IMG/VR virus record: IMGVR_UViG_3300010885_014317
Location: 1-59,664 of that record
DNA length: 59,664 nucleotides
Source of the DNA: a virus
Reading direction: 5' to 3' (one strand)
Shown here: positions 10,112 to 19,686 of the stretch, piece after piece
Numbering within the stretch: the stretch's first letter is position 1
Layout: each line of letters starts with the position of its first letter
Made by a program: the position numbers and the translations under genes
The notes under the pieces: model-generated
Databases searched by the model: none
Seen by the model: only the letters and a program-made list of their open reading frames with translations
What the model was told of the DNA's origin: nothing

Positions 10112-10318
10112 TTATGAGCCGTTAACAACGGTCTCCGCATCATCGCAAAGGTATAAAGCTTTGCGAAGTCCTGTGATCTGACCTACATAGTAACGATATT
10201 CACCGATATCAGTGATGATGCCGTTGGTGGCCATGTTATTCTTCAATCTTTCAATCTCTTCTTCGATCAGCTTCTTAATTTCGTACTGATAGTGCGTTTG
10301 ATACGTTTGTGCGGCCAT
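10112..10318 (-). CDS. Small helical protein of the head cluster
   Basis: 68 residues, mostly helical: 'YQYEIKKLIEEEIERLKNNM', then 'EYRYYVGQITGLRKALYLCD'. Small proteins with the 'Y..G...GLR.A......D' ending are frequent next to portal or GroES-like genes in phages. Function unknown. Confidence 0.65.
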   Translation of the reverse strand: MAAQTYQTHYQYEIKKLIEEEIERLKNNMATNGIITDIGEYRYYVGQITGLRKALYLCDDAETVVNGS

Positions 10319-10352
10319 AACCGCCCCCTGCGGTTTCCCCTTTTGATGAAAT

Positions 10353-10387
10353 GGGTGGGAGCCAAAAGGGGGTTAAGGCTCCCACCC
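10353..10387 (-). terminator. Long GC-rich hairpin, possible terminator
   Basis: GGGTGGGAGCC and GGCTCCCACCC form a perfect 11-bp stem with a 13-base loop between genes 10420..12141 and 10112..10318. On the minus strand it is followed only by ATTTCATC, so it may act as an mRNA processing or attenuation hairpin rather than a full terminator. Confidence 0.5.
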
Positions 10388-10419
10388 GGACTTACAGGGC
10401 CAGAAGGCTCCCCTGCAAA

Positions 10420-12141
10420 TCATCCTTTACGTGCTTGAATCTCCGTCTTTTCGAGACGACCAAGGCCAGAAGCCGATCCAGCATCCATGTCTTTATAAGA
10501 GCGGTAAACCTTGCCACCCTTCTTAAATGCAGGAGCATCTTTATGCTTTTTGGCAATATCCGTCTTTTGGAGACGACCTTCTCCGCCAGCAGAGCCAGCT
10601 TCCATGTCCTTATAGGATGAAGCAACCTTAGTGATGCGACCGCCAGCCTTACGAGCCATTGGTGGCTGACCACCACCACCGCCGCCCATAGGCATTGGAA
10701 TGGGATAAGGCATCGGCATAGGAGCCGCAGCCGCAGCTCCGCCACCCGGAGGCATTGCAGGGATTGGAATAGGACGACCGCCCGGACCCTGATCCATTCC
10801 CGGAGGAGGAGTAGGACCAATGTCACCGGGGTTCATCATGCCTTGCTGACCGGCTGGTTTCCCGCCCGCAATGATGATGTTGATGTTGGTTTTGCCTTTG
10901 CCCTTTGTAGCGCCGCCTGTACGACGAGCTGCACGCCCACCGTTGCGGCGCGGCATATCCACTCCCATTCCCTCGCTTGGAGAAGGTCCCGAATAATCTA
11001 TTCCTCCAAACCCAAATTCGGTTCCCGGCCCCATGGACTCAGGTTCCATGTTTCGTGCTGGAGAACGCTGCATGGCGTCAAGATGCATGCGGTCCATAAC
11101 GGCACGACGAGAATTTTCCGCCAAAGAACGCTGCATGGCTTCATCATACATGCGATTCATAAGTTCATGGTCAGAACTGGTCATCTCTGAAGCGCCACGG
11201 GCCTTAGCCATACCCGGAGGAATACCGCCGTGAACAATGGATTGCATCGCCTCATCTGGGCCACGCATTGCATATTCTGCGGCCAAATCATCAGCAGATT
11301 TCACACGGCCACGGGTTGCATGAGCGATACGACCGCCTGTGACACCGGGGATTTTTTCGGGATAGCCGGGGCCTGAGAAAACGCCGCCGCCGGAATAGCG
11401 ACCCTTGCGGGCTTCTGGCTTTACCATCTTCTTGATGAGAGCCATGTCTTGCTTTGCGTCATCGTGTTTGGCAGCGCCGCCCTTTTTAAGGCCCGGAGTT
11501 ACCGGATTACCCTGAAACTCCATAGCCTTGTCTTTGACATCAGCTGGGTTCATTGGGTTCACCATTGGCCCGCCAAGCATTTTCTTGGCACGAACCTTAC
11601 CGCCACGTTTTTCGCTCTGGGTGTTCAGATCATACTTTGACTTGAAGCGTTCTGGCTTACCCAAGTTTTTGGGGCGAGGAACAGGCAATGGCATCTTTTC
11701 CATGCCAGCGGCAGAAGCAGACGGTGAACGCTCAAGGTTATCCCGTTTGATCAAATTAGCAATTTCATCATTGCCACTGACAGCGCCAGCAACCTGTTTT
11801 TTGATGCGGCCACCCTTCTTCATACCACCAATGTGCTTGAGGCCAGCACGGTCCTCATTTGCAGCTTTTACGTCTTTATTGGCAAAATTGTCAGGTGTCA
11901 GCGGCTTGTTGCCCCCACGAGTTGACTTGCCAAGGTTCATCTTGGCCTTCACACCCATGACCTTGCCACCCGACTTAAAGGCTCGGCGGCTAATCGGGCG
12001 TAAACCCGTCTTAACTTCCGTGTTCAAGGGGTCTGGCGGGGTCCAAGTGGACGAATCAACCTTTTGATGTGGGTCGGCGGTCGTCATTTTTGACGCTTTC
12101 GCCTTCATGGCCGCACGGGCCTTTTTTGCCATGTCTGACAT
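10420..12141 (-). CDS. Lysine-rich virion-region protein with repeated GG motifs
   Basis: 573 residues, low complexity and basic. It contains about eight copies of a basic/aromatic-Gly-Gly motif (FKSGGKVMG, MKKGGRIKK, KRGGKVRAKK, RRNGGRAARR, RKAGGRITK, FKKGGKVYRS and others), Met/Pro/Gly-rich tracts near residues 430-500, and two copies of 'YKDM(E/D)AGSA(G/S)G.GRL.KT' at the C-terminus. No enzyme motif. Encoded between the giant amidase protein and the 68-residue protein. It may be an internal or DNA-associated head protein, but this is inference from charge and position. Confidence 0.6.
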   Translation of the reverse strand: MSDMAKKARAAMKAKASKMTTADPHQKVDSSTWTPPDPLNTEVKTGLRPISRRAFKSGGKVMGVKAKMNLGKSTRGGNKPLTPDNFANKDVKAANEDRAGLKHIGGMKKGGRIKKQVAGAVSGNDEIANLIKRDNLERSPSASAAGMEKMPLPVPRPKNLGKPERFKSKYDLNTQSEKRGGKVRAKKMLGGPMVNPMNPADVKDKAMEFQGNPVTPGLKKGGAAKHDDAKQDMALIKKMVKPEARKGRYSGGGVFSGPGYPEKIPGVTGGRIAHATRGRVKSADDLAAEYAMRGPDEAMQSIVHGGIPPGMAKARGASEMTSSDHELMNRMYDEAMQRSLAENSRRAVMDRMHLDAMQRSPARNMEPESMGPGTEFGFGGIDYSGPSPSEGMGVDMPRRNGGRAARRTGGATKGKGKTNINIIIAGGKPAGQQGMMNPGDIGPTPPPGMDQGPGGRPIPIPAMPPGGGAAAAAPMPMPYPIPMPMGGGGGGQPPMARKAGGRITKVASSYKDMEAGSAGGEGRLQKTDIAKKHKDAPAFKKGGKVYRSYKDMDAGSASGLGRLEKTEIQARKG

Positions 12142-12156
12142 GCTTGCTCCTAGGAG

Positions 12157-15100
12157 TTATTTCGGGCGTCCCCGTCGGCTTTTAGCCAGTTTTGACACTA
12201 CCATAAGTGCCTTGTCAGTAATAGTGCCACCAGACTTAAATGACTTCTTATATGTGACACCATAAGTTGGGTACATGATCTCGTTTTTCCCCGGAAACTT
12301 GGGCATGATCGCAACCATTGGGTTCACGCTACCATACGCAGACAGGCGACCCCCGCCAACAGGAACCCCAACACTCCCTGTCAGCGTTCCTTCCATGTTT
12401 GTCTGGCCCGTCGGCTCCGTGCCGGGTCCAACATCGACAAATTGGGGGTTATCCAAGAATTGCCACGGCTTGTTTTCAAAAATGACCGGCTTTTCAGGCG
12501 GTTTTTCTGTTGATTCCGAATCAGGCGTTTTGCCGCCAGAGCTAAATTCCCCAGTTCCGTAAGAACGAAGGGTTCTTTTGGCTAACGGAACCTGCGCCAA
12601 AGCCTGACGAGCTGGGACGAAGTCTCCTTTACGAATAGCAGAAACGATTGTCCGGCCTTCGTCAGCTTGTTTATGAGAACCAATTTCACCATGCCCATAG
12701 ATGGCAAGCTGCGGGTTGCTTTTTTGTAAGTGTCCATAAAGACTTTGGACAGCTTCAATTTGAGATGGAAGAATATCTCTGTCATCATTTGCAATGACTT
12801 CCACTCCGTAAGTTGTGGCATTGTTAATGCCTTGGATGGCAGATGCACCCGTGTGAATACCTGCCACGTTTGATGGAAGAGACGCATAAATCTTCCCATC
12901 GCGGTCAACAATGTAATGAACGCCGTAACCCTGTTGATTTAGCGCATTCATAACGCCTTCAGGGTTTCCACGTCCTGCCGTATGATGCACAACAAGTGCG
13001 GCTGGATTAAGGGCTGGGCGGTTAGCGTTAAAAAGAACGGAACGACGGCTAAGATCGCCAGCAATTGGCCCCTCACCGTCATATGGCAAGATAGGCGAAC
13101 CGCGCATGGACGCGACAGCTGAATTAACAACCTCATTCGACCTTGGCGTAACATACCTTAGCGGGTCATAGTTGGCACGCTCCTCCGCACCCTGCCTGAC
13201 AGGAGCAATCGGGTTTTCGCGACGACCCATAGGATAGCTTTGCTCTTCCTGCGGCGCGGACTGCACATCTTCAGAGAACAAAGGTGTGTAGGCTTTATAT
13301 TCTGGCTCGACGTATGCGGCATTATCCGTGTCACCACCGAGAGAATAGCCAACACGACCGCCATCTTGATACTTTTTAAAGCCCTTCTTTTTAATCTTAT
13401 CAATTGCCTCATCACTAAGGACAACCTGATACATCCCTTCAGGAGATTTAGGATGAGAAATAAGATGTAGGCTTTTATCAAAATGCGGAAAAGCAAAATC
13501 TTTAATTTCAGCTTTTACGCCAAGTTCTTTTTCAAGAGCGTTCTTAAACTCTTTTTTTACCATTTTTTGGTATGCGTATTCCATACCTTCTGCGCGTGGG
13601 AAATGCGTACCGCTTGTCTCGCCTTTTTGAATACGATCCCAAATACGCTCAGAAAGCTTCCACGCTTCACGATTTGTGTATTGCGGATTGTTTCTAAGCT
13701 TTCGGTAAAGGTCTTTTTGGGACTTTACATTAGGGTAATGGCGTGTCATTTCATTTGGGTCTTGACGCCCAAATTTTTCCATATCCGAATGTGCAATAAC
13801 GCGCTTATGCCCCACTACAAATTCATCTGGAAAATTTTTATCCGGCCCCCATACAAACGCATCTGTGCCATACCTTTTAATATGTTCAGATGCTGGCGTA
13901 ACAATAATTCTTTTTTGCCCGTTTTTGGCTGCCTCTAAAAGCAAACGCCGAACAGCCAATGGAAGCCATTGATCAGATTCGCTAAATGGAGCCAGCTTTC
14001 TTTCGCTGGGGGGAACTGCAGATTCTAATGATTTAGTAAGCTCCACGCGCTTGTTATAAGCATTCTCCTCTTCTTGCTCCCTTAAACGATAATAAGATTC
14101 TTTAACTGCTTTTTCAAACGCAGTAAGTTCTTCAGCTGTAATTTCACCATTTCGGTATTTTCTTGTTTCTGCTTTGATCACATTATTTGCATCCGAAACA
14201 ATTTTATCAACAGCCTCTTCCGATGCGCGAGTAACATTATTAAACTCATCTTCAATTTTTTTGTACTCTACGCTAAACTTGTCACCTACATATCCATGCT
14301 TATTGTACCCCTGACCATAGTCAGATTGAAGTTCTTCAGCGTGAAGTGCTGGCTCTTCTGGTCCCTGCCGCGTCTTGATAACACCAAAACGACCATAGCT
14401 GTCTAGAGGCACCGCATCGTAAGCAGCATCCTCAGTTGGGAAAAATTTTGCAATTTTTTCAGTTTCACGATCATAAACAGCGTATCCCTCAGTAGGGATC
14501 ATTCTGTTTACAGTCCGAAGGTGAGCAATACCTCTTCTCTCATCTGGGTGATGAGTTTCATAGGTAGTTTCGCGATCAAGCCTTCTTGCTTTAGATACAT
14601 TGTTCATAGCATTTTTATAGGCAGGGTCTTTATCAAGAAATTCTTGATGATCATAACCCGGATGGTTAATGCTCGGATCATCTTCTAATGCTTTTACCAA
14701 GCTATCGTTTCTTATTTTACCGGCAACCATTTCCCATTCGCCAGCAGTTTTCCCTTCAACCTTTGTGGGGTTGCGAAGAACAATTTCTTTATATCCGGTT
14801 GCACCCGGAATGACATCATTCATCGTATATTTTCCATATTCAGGAATTTTATACTCCGGCAAATTGTCAGCTTGCTTATTAAGAGCCAACATTTCACGCG
14901 TAAACTTTTCCTCGTTTATGATGCCATCTTTTAAGTAATCTCTTAATGCTTTTTTTTGATCAATAATATTCTGCGCTTCTTCTGGGACGCCATAAACCGT
15001 TTCTTCAATGGCTGGTTCATTGCGGCGGAAGAAATCCATAACTTCTTCACGAGTTACGGATGGACGATCAGCAAAATGCTCCGCAAAACCTTCAAGCTCT

Positions 15101-16032
15101 GGTTTTGGAACGCCTTTCATAGTAGCCAAATACTGCGCTGGCGATGCTTTTGGCTGCAAAGTGGACGCAACCTCAAGGCCCTTACTGTAAAAACCAAGAG
15201 GGCTTATCTCACGCACGGGTTCTGGCGCGGGCGGTTTGGGGGCTTTTTGCGGTTTAGGCGTAAATACTGGCGCAGGCTCCGATATGACAGGAGCAGGCTC
15301 TTGTGTCATGACAGGCTCTGGTGCTGTCAAAGCTTTTTGAGGTGCTTCAATCTGCGGAACTTCGTCACTGATAACTCGATATGGCGTGTCACCTTCTATG
15401 ACACGTGGTGCTTCTGGCATCCGTGTCACAGCATTACGCTCGGGCGGCAAGACTTTACCACTGCGAGGAATAGCTGACACGTCACGTGGGGCTTGAGGCT
15501 TGATGGCGTCACCCCGCATCATGCTCCATTCTGTCATTCCAGCAGCTTCACGACCCAGTTGGCGGGACAATTCGGTGTCAGCACCCAGCTGGGATGCTCC
15601 TTCACGGGTAAATTCGCCCGCGCCACCAACCATGCCAGCAAAAGGTGACATCAAAACCCGGCCAACGTGTTGGACTGGTTTGTAATAATCTTCAGTTGCC
15701 TGAGTAAAAGCCGGATAGTCAGCCTTTTCTTTCTCTGTGTAACCCAGAGGACGATCATAGATCGACTTATTCATTGATTCGCCAGCGCCGCGAAGGCCAG
15801 CAATCACCGGACTACCGAGCATTTCACCCGTTTTTGCTATGACATCAGATGTTTTGTCATACCACTCGGGTGATTTGGTGTTGGGTACGGTGCCATAAAC
15901 ACCTCCCATGGGATCAAAATATGGCTGATTCTCAGGATCGTTCGGATCAACATAACCCTCGCCAGCATAGCCCTTGCGGGCCATCTTCTTGGCAATATAG
16001 AGAGCGTTTTTCGTCCTGCGTGAGCCAGCCAT
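12157..16032 (-). CDS. Giant multidomain virion protein with C-terminal N-acetylmuramoyl-L-alanine amidase domain
   Basis: 1291 residues. N-terminal region of ejection-protein type (residues 1-250, Pro-rich linker 'PQKAPKPPAPEPVR' near 270). The middle (~500-900) contains 'ALHAEELQSDYGQGYNKHGY' and 'VRRLLLEAAKNGQKRIIVTP', a region common in large polyvalent phage proteins. Residues ~1005-1140 are an Amidase_2/PGRP fold: 'AALVVHHTAGRGNP', 'GVHYIVDRDGKIY', 'IYGHGEIG', with a conserved Asp ten residues after the second His as in AmpD-type zinc sites. C-terminal 'FKSGGTITDKAL' carries the phage's GG motif. It probably enters with the virion and opens peptidoglycan during DNA delivery. Confidence 0.75.
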   Translation of the reverse strand: MAGSRRTKNALYIAKKMARKGYAGEGYVDPNDPENQPYFDPMGGVYGTVPNTKSPEWYDKTSDVIAKTGEMLGSPVIAGLRGAGESMNKSIYDRPLGYTEKEKADYPAFTQATEDYYKPVQHVGRVLMSPFAGMVGGAGEFTREGASQLGADTELSRQLGREAAGMTEWSMMRGDAIKPQAPRDVSAIPRSGKVLPPERNAVTRMPEAPRVIEGDTPYRVISDEVPQIEAPQKALTAPEPVMTQEPAPVISEPAPVFTPKPQKAPKPPAPEPVREISPLGFYSKGLEVASTLQPKASPAQYLATMKGVPKPELEGFAEHFADRPSVTREEVMDFFRRNEPAIEETVYGVPEEAQNIIDQKKALRDYLKDGIINEEKFTREMLALNKQADNLPEYKIPEYGKYTMNDVIPGATGYKEIVLRNPTKVEGKTAGEWEMVAGKIRNDSLVKALEDDPSINHPGYDHQEFLDKDPAYKNAMNNVSKARRLDRETTYETHHPDERRGIAHLRTVNRMIPTEGYAVYDRETEKIAKFFPTEDAAYDAVPLDSYGRFGVIKTRQGPEEPALHAEELQSDYGQGYNKHGYVGDKFSVEYKKIEDEFNNVTRASEEAVDKIVSDANNVIKAETRKYRNGEITAEELTAFEKAVKESYYRLREQEEENAYNKRVELTKSLESAVPPSERKLAPFSESDQWLPLAVRRLLLEAAKNGQKRIIVTPASEHIKRYGTDAFVWGPDKNFPDEFVVGHKRVIAHSDMEKFGRQDPNEMTRHYPNVKSQKDLYRKLRNNPQYTNREAWKLSERIWDRIQKGETSGTHFPRAEGMEYAYQKMVKKEFKNALEKELGVKAEIKDFAFPHFDKSLHLISHPKSPEGMYQVVLSDEAIDKIKKKGFKKYQDGGRVGYSLGGDTDNAAYVEPEYKAYTPLFSEDVQSAPQEEQSYPMGRRENPIAPVRQGAEERANYDPLRYVTPRSNEVVNSAVASMRGSPILPYDGEGPIAGDLSRRSVLFNANRPALNPAALVVHHTAGRGNPEGVMNALNQQGYGVHYIVDRDGKIYASLPSNVAGIHTGASAIQGINNATTYGVEVIANDDRDILPSQIEAVQSLYGHLQKSNPQLAIYGHGEIGSHKQADEGRTIVSAIRKGDFVPARQALAQVPLAKRTLRSYGTGEFSSGGKTPDSESTEKPPEKPVIFENKPWQFLDNPQFVDVGPGTEPTGQTNMEGTLTGSVGVPVGGGRLSAYGSVNPMVAIMPKFPGKNEIMYPTYGVTYKKSFKSGGTITDKALMVVSKLAKSRRGRPK

Positions 16033-16041
16033 GACGGCCTC

Positions 16042-17112
16042 TTACTTGTGTTGGATCATGTGGTGGATGATTTCCAAAGCCTTATGAAGCATAGCTTCCT
16101 TAGTCGGCTTATGGTCAACCGTACCACCGCTAGCCTTACCTTCCGGCACGCCTTTAGTATTTTGCTGAGAAGCCGCCATACGGTTTACATACTCAATGTC
16201 CGGGCCAGAGCGACCTTCAAAGTCCTGTTTGTCGTTTTGAAGCTTCCGCATAGCCTGTTCGGCACGGAAATAGTTGGCAGCAGAGTCGGGATCGCCCCAG
16301 TTAAGGGTTGTGCGGCCTTCGCCAGAACGCTGAAGCAGCTGGCCACCAGAACCTTGATACTGAGGGCCGCTAAAAAGCCTACTCAACCAATCGCCTTTGG
16401 CAGGTGCAGCAGAAGGAACGCCGGAGCCTGATGGTTCAGCGGAAGGCGTGCGAGAACCAGAAGGTTCACCACCCTGCGTGACACTGGCGGCAAGACGAGG
16501 GATGTTTGTCCCCAGTCGTTCACGCGGAGTATCCTCGCCATAAGCAGAATACGGCACTGTTTCCGTTGCAGGTATTACTTCTTCAGGCATACGTGTCTGG
16601 ACGTAAGGCAAACGCTCACGCGGCGAGTCTTCGCCATAAGCAGAATACGGAGCCTGTGGTTCTTCCGGTCCATCACGGCGTTCACGCAAGCCTTCACCAC
16701 CCTGATTAACAGCATATAGAGCAGCCGGAACACCCGCCGCAGTAAGTGGCACGTTCCAATTGATTGGCGATGAATTGGAGCCGCCAGCGCGAATTGAATG
16801 AGGGCCAATGCGTGGAGAATTTGCAAAAGAGCCGGGGGTATATCCCGGAGGCGGCGGTGTATATCCGGGGGTAGCTGGCTGAAATGCCCCGGTTGGAGCC
16901 GGGGCTGGACGCGGTGCTACCGGCTGTTGAATTGGACGCGGAGAAAACCTGCCGCCGCCACCTACGCCACCACCCCGAGGACCCGGAACAGGCGGAGGTA
17001 ACGCTTGCATGGTATCCCGAGGGAAAGCCCGGATAGTATCCGCAAGAGCAGTCGTCCTATTGCCGGTTTCTTCTAACCGTTTGCGAAAATAAGCGGAGGC
17101 TTCCGGCGTCAT
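16042..17112 (-). CDS. Pro/Ser/Gly-rich protein next to portal, unknown function
   Basis: 356 residues, largely low complexity (Pro/Gly/Ser/Arg): 'PPPVPGPRGGGVGGGG' early, and a repeated 'PYSAYGEDSPRERLPYVQ' / 'PYSAYGEDTPRERLG' unit in the middle. The C-terminal ~90 residues look folded ('NYFRAEQAMRKLQNDKQDFE') and include 'GKASGGTVDHKP'. Overlaps the portal stop by four bases (coupled). Possibly a minor head or internal protein; no family recognised. Confidence 0.6.
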   Translation of the reverse strand: MTPEASAYFRKRLEETGNRTTALADTIRAFPRDTMQALPPPVPGPRGGGVGGGGRFSPRPIQQPVAPRPAPAPTGAFQPATPGYTPPPPGYTPGSFANSPRIGPHSIRAGGSNSSPINWNVPLTAAGVPAALYAVNQGGEGLRERRDGPEEPQAPYSAYGEDSPRERLPYVQTRMPEEVIPATETVPYSAYGEDTPRERLGTNIPRLAASVTQGGEPSGSRTPSAEPSGSGVPSAAPAKGDWLSRLFSGPQYQGSGGQLLQRSGEGRTTLNWGDPDSAANYFRAEQAMRKLQNDKQDFEGRSGPDIEYVNRMAASQQNTKGVPEGKASGGTVDHKPTKEAMLHKALEIIHHMIQHK

Positions 17113-19427
17113 GTGATTTCTCCGGTCTGCTGACCATTCAATGTCGGCTCGTTGGATTTAAGGCGATCAATCATAGACTGATCAAGTACATTGCCCACAA
17201 CACCAGCCCCCTGCGGGTTACGAATCAACTCTTCTGCCAGCTTGACAGCCGAAAGACGCTCACGACTTTCGCGGTCACGCTTGCGGTTAATGGCATCTAA
17301 CAGCGCGTCTTGGGACTTCTGTTGAAGTTCTTGTGAACGCAGCTGCATATCAGCCATCTTCATCGGGTCTTGCTGGTTTTGGTCCATGCCAAGCTTCTGA
17401 CGCTCAAGCTCAATCTTGGCTTGGGCTTCCATAGCGCGTGTCTGGCTGTCCATCATACGGGCATCAGCAACAGTCTTCTCGTTCTGGGCTTCAGCCATAA
17501 GCTTGAGAAGCTCTGGCGGCGGCTTCTGAGCTGCGGCCAACGGCACCATGAACTGCTGCGGGTTAGACCAGCCAAGGGCTTGAAGCGCCGCAGAGTCTAC
17601 AGCAATCGGATCGTACAAGGTCGGGTTCTGGGCAACCAATTGCTTCAAAGCCAACACTTTCATCAGACGCTGGGTCTGAGAAGCCGTGTTGGGGTCCGCT
17701 TGTGGCGTGAAGTAATAGCTGTCGAGAGCCTTCAGGAAGGTTTCTTGATCCCACGGGTACGCACGGCGGCGCTTCTTTTCCCAGAAACTGTCTGGATGCT
17801 CGCGGAAGCACTGCATTAGAAGCTCAAACTCTTCAGATTGAGCAGCATGCAAACGCTTATGAACCGAGTTCAGAACCTTTTGGGCCTGTTCAATCATAGC
17901 GAGTGTGGTGCCAACCGGAGCGTCTGGCTTACCCTCTGTCACCATGACTTCAGACGTGCCACCCACGCGCATACCCGTGTCAGCCATCTGTGACACAAGG
18001 TTCATCAAGGCTCCAGACGGCTCTTTGTATGGCAGTGGCATAATAGCTTGCGTGATTGGCATGCCATTGGTCTTGACCAACGCGCCGCCACCCGGAGGAA
18101 CGCGGAAAATGTTTGTGTTTTGCCTTGCTCCCGTGTCAGCCATAAGGAATCCGGGGAAGTTATTATACATGCCAGCGTCAAGCAGCTCGCGCCACGCAGC
18201 AGTAATGGCATTTGTCGTGTTGCCAAGGATGTGCAGGAGGCCGATGTCATAAAAACCCATGCCCGGCACAAACGTAAACTTGACGAACCGCTTTTTAGAA
18301 GTTGGAAGCTCCTGATCGTCCTCGTCATAGTTCCTGACAATGGAAAGAATCTGTCGCGAGGACTGATCAATCGTTACAATGTAAGGAATCTCAAGGCCGG
18401 AGACCTTCTTTTTGTACTTATGCTCAAAGCCCGGAATATTAAGGTCGCAATAGACTTCATAAACAAGCCTGTCACGGTCTTCCGGGTTAAGACTGGTGTC
18501 GCTGATGCCCTGTTGGCTATCAATCTGGCGCTGATAAGCGTCCTTGTCGATCTGATTGGGTGTTGAAAGGTCAACATCACGGTAAACGCCAAGGATTTGA
18601 AGGCGTTTAACCGTGTTTGGATTCATATATGAGCGATGCGTGATGCGTTTAGCGTTGCTAAGGTCTGTCGCAGCGTTATTGACGATCAAATCGTCTGCAT
18701 CAACCGTTTCTGACACGGGACGATTGCGAAGCGGGCAAAAATAAACTTTTTTGAACGCGGTTCCGCCAAAGCCAAGCATGAACAGCATACGATCCGTGTC
18801 AGGATAATACTCTGTAGCTGTCGATGTCAGGTAATGGTTAAGATCGTTCTCTAAAGAATTGGCCAATTCGTCATTCGGCAACGTAGCATTGTTGTTATCG
18901 TTGCGAACTTTGACTGGACCGTCTGTTGGAAGCAGCTCTGAACGGGCGTTTGCTTGAAAACGCAGTACCGCTTCAAGCAAAAGTGGGTGCCTGACCTTTG
19001 ACATGCCTTCGATAGGTGCACCATCTGACGCGCCTTGCAGTCCGGGTATCTCAATTTTAAGGCCAAGAAGCTTTACTCCTTGTGCACGGTCCTCAATCCA
19101 GTCTTGGCGGCTGCTTAAATCGTCGCGAATGCCACGAAGAAGTTCTTCAGCCATTGTATTGAGGTGCGATTCCGTAACATCCTCAACAAGATTGCGGAAC
19201 CAATTGTCATCGTCCTGTTCTTTAGTGCGTTCTTCAATAGGACGGCCGTCCAAAGAGATAGTTAACGAGCCATCCGAGTGTTGAATCTCCAAGACGTTTC
19301 CAAATTGATCCAATTCAGCGTTATCGCCGTCCTCGACAATCTCCACCATGGTGTCTTCAACACCCTGCGGCTCTTCATCAGGCGCAGCTGCCCGCAAATT
19401 GGGGACCAAACCGGGTGTCATTGGCAT
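17109..19427 (-). CDS. Portal protein (P22-like)
   Basis: 772 residues, the size of P22-type portals. Motifs include 'RSELLPTDGPVKVRN', 'GFGGTAFKKVYFCPLRN', 'ELPTSKKRFVKFTFVPGMGFY' and 'GLLHILGNTTNAITAAWREL', the last being a strong marker of this family. The C-terminal ~180 residues form a long charged helical region ('MDSQTRAMEAQAKIELERQK'), equivalent to the P22 portal barrel and stem helices. The dodecamer forms the DNA gate at one capsid vertex. Located just downstream of the terminase large subunit, as usual. Confidence 0.88.
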   Translation of the reverse strand: MPMTPGLVPNLRAAAPDEEPQGVEDTMVEIVEDGDNAELDQFGNVLEIQHSDGSLTISLDGRPIEERTKEQDDDNWFRNLVEDVTESHLNTMAEELLRGIRDDLSSRQDWIEDRAQGVKLLGLKIEIPGLQGASDGAPIEGMSKVRHPLLLEAVLRFQANARSELLPTDGPVKVRNDNNNATLPNDELANSLENDLNHYLTSTATEYYPDTDRMLFMLGFGGTAFKKVYFCPLRNRPVSETVDADDLIVNNAATDLSNAKRITHRSYMNPNTVKRLQILGVYRDVDLSTPNQIDKDAYQRQIDSQQGISDTSLNPEDRDRLVYEVYCDLNIPGFEHKYKKKVSGLEIPYIVTIDQSSRQILSIVRNYDEDDQELPTSKKRFVKFTFVPGMGFYDIGLLHILGNTTNAITAAWRELLDAGMYNNFPGFLMADTGARQNTNIFRVPPGGGALVKTNGMPITQAIMPLPYKEPSGALMNLVSQMADTGMRVGGTSEVMVTEGKPDAPVGTTLAMIEQAQKVLNSVHKRLHAAQSEEFELLMQCFREHPDSFWEKKRRRAYPWDQETFLKALDSYYFTPQADPNTASQTQRLMKVLALKQLVAQNPTLYDPIAVDSAALQALGWSNPQQFMVPLAAAQKPPPELLKLMAEAQNEKTVADARMMDSQTRAMEAQAKIELERQKLGMDQNQQDPMKMADMQLRSQELQQKSQDALLDAINRKRDRESRERLSAVKLAEELIRNPQGAGVVGNVLDQSMIDRLKSNEPTLNGQQTGEIT

Positions 19428-19432
19428 GGAAA

Positions 19433-19645
19433 CTATTCCTTCGCGATTTCAAGACGCTCCATCTCAGCGACAAAGCGGCGAATACCCTCTTGGGCGGCAA
19501 GCGTATCGTTCTTGGCCATAATTTCATAGACACGAACATAGTCATAGGGTTCTTTACCCCAGACCTCGACCCTAAAGTTGCCGAGAGACTGTGGCGTAGC
19601 AGGTTTAATCGCATCAACAATAGCACTGGCCAGCACTTGGGACAT
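19433..19645 (-). CDS. Small conserved protein between terminase and portal
   Basis: 70 residues, 'MSQVLASAIVDAIKPATPQS' then 'YDYVRVYEIMAKNDTLAAQE', ending in an amphipathic helix 'IRRFVAEMERLEIAKE'. The ATG at 19645 was chosen for the GGGGGGAAAAAG ribosome site; an upstream in-frame ATG would add an unlikely Cys-rich tail. Similar small proteins occupy this slot in many podoviruses. Function unknown. Confidence 0.65.
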   Translation of the reverse strand: MSQVLASAIVDAIKPATPQSLGNFRVEVWGKEPYDYVRVYEIMAKNDTLAAQEGIRRFVAEMERLEIAKE

Positions 19646-19686
19646 CTTTTTCCCCCCAATTAAGCGGCAACCATAACAGAATATAG

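Noticed and set aside
16506-17001. Rightward ORFs inside the Pro-rich protein region
   Set aside because: They are antisense products of low-complexity codons in 16042..17112.
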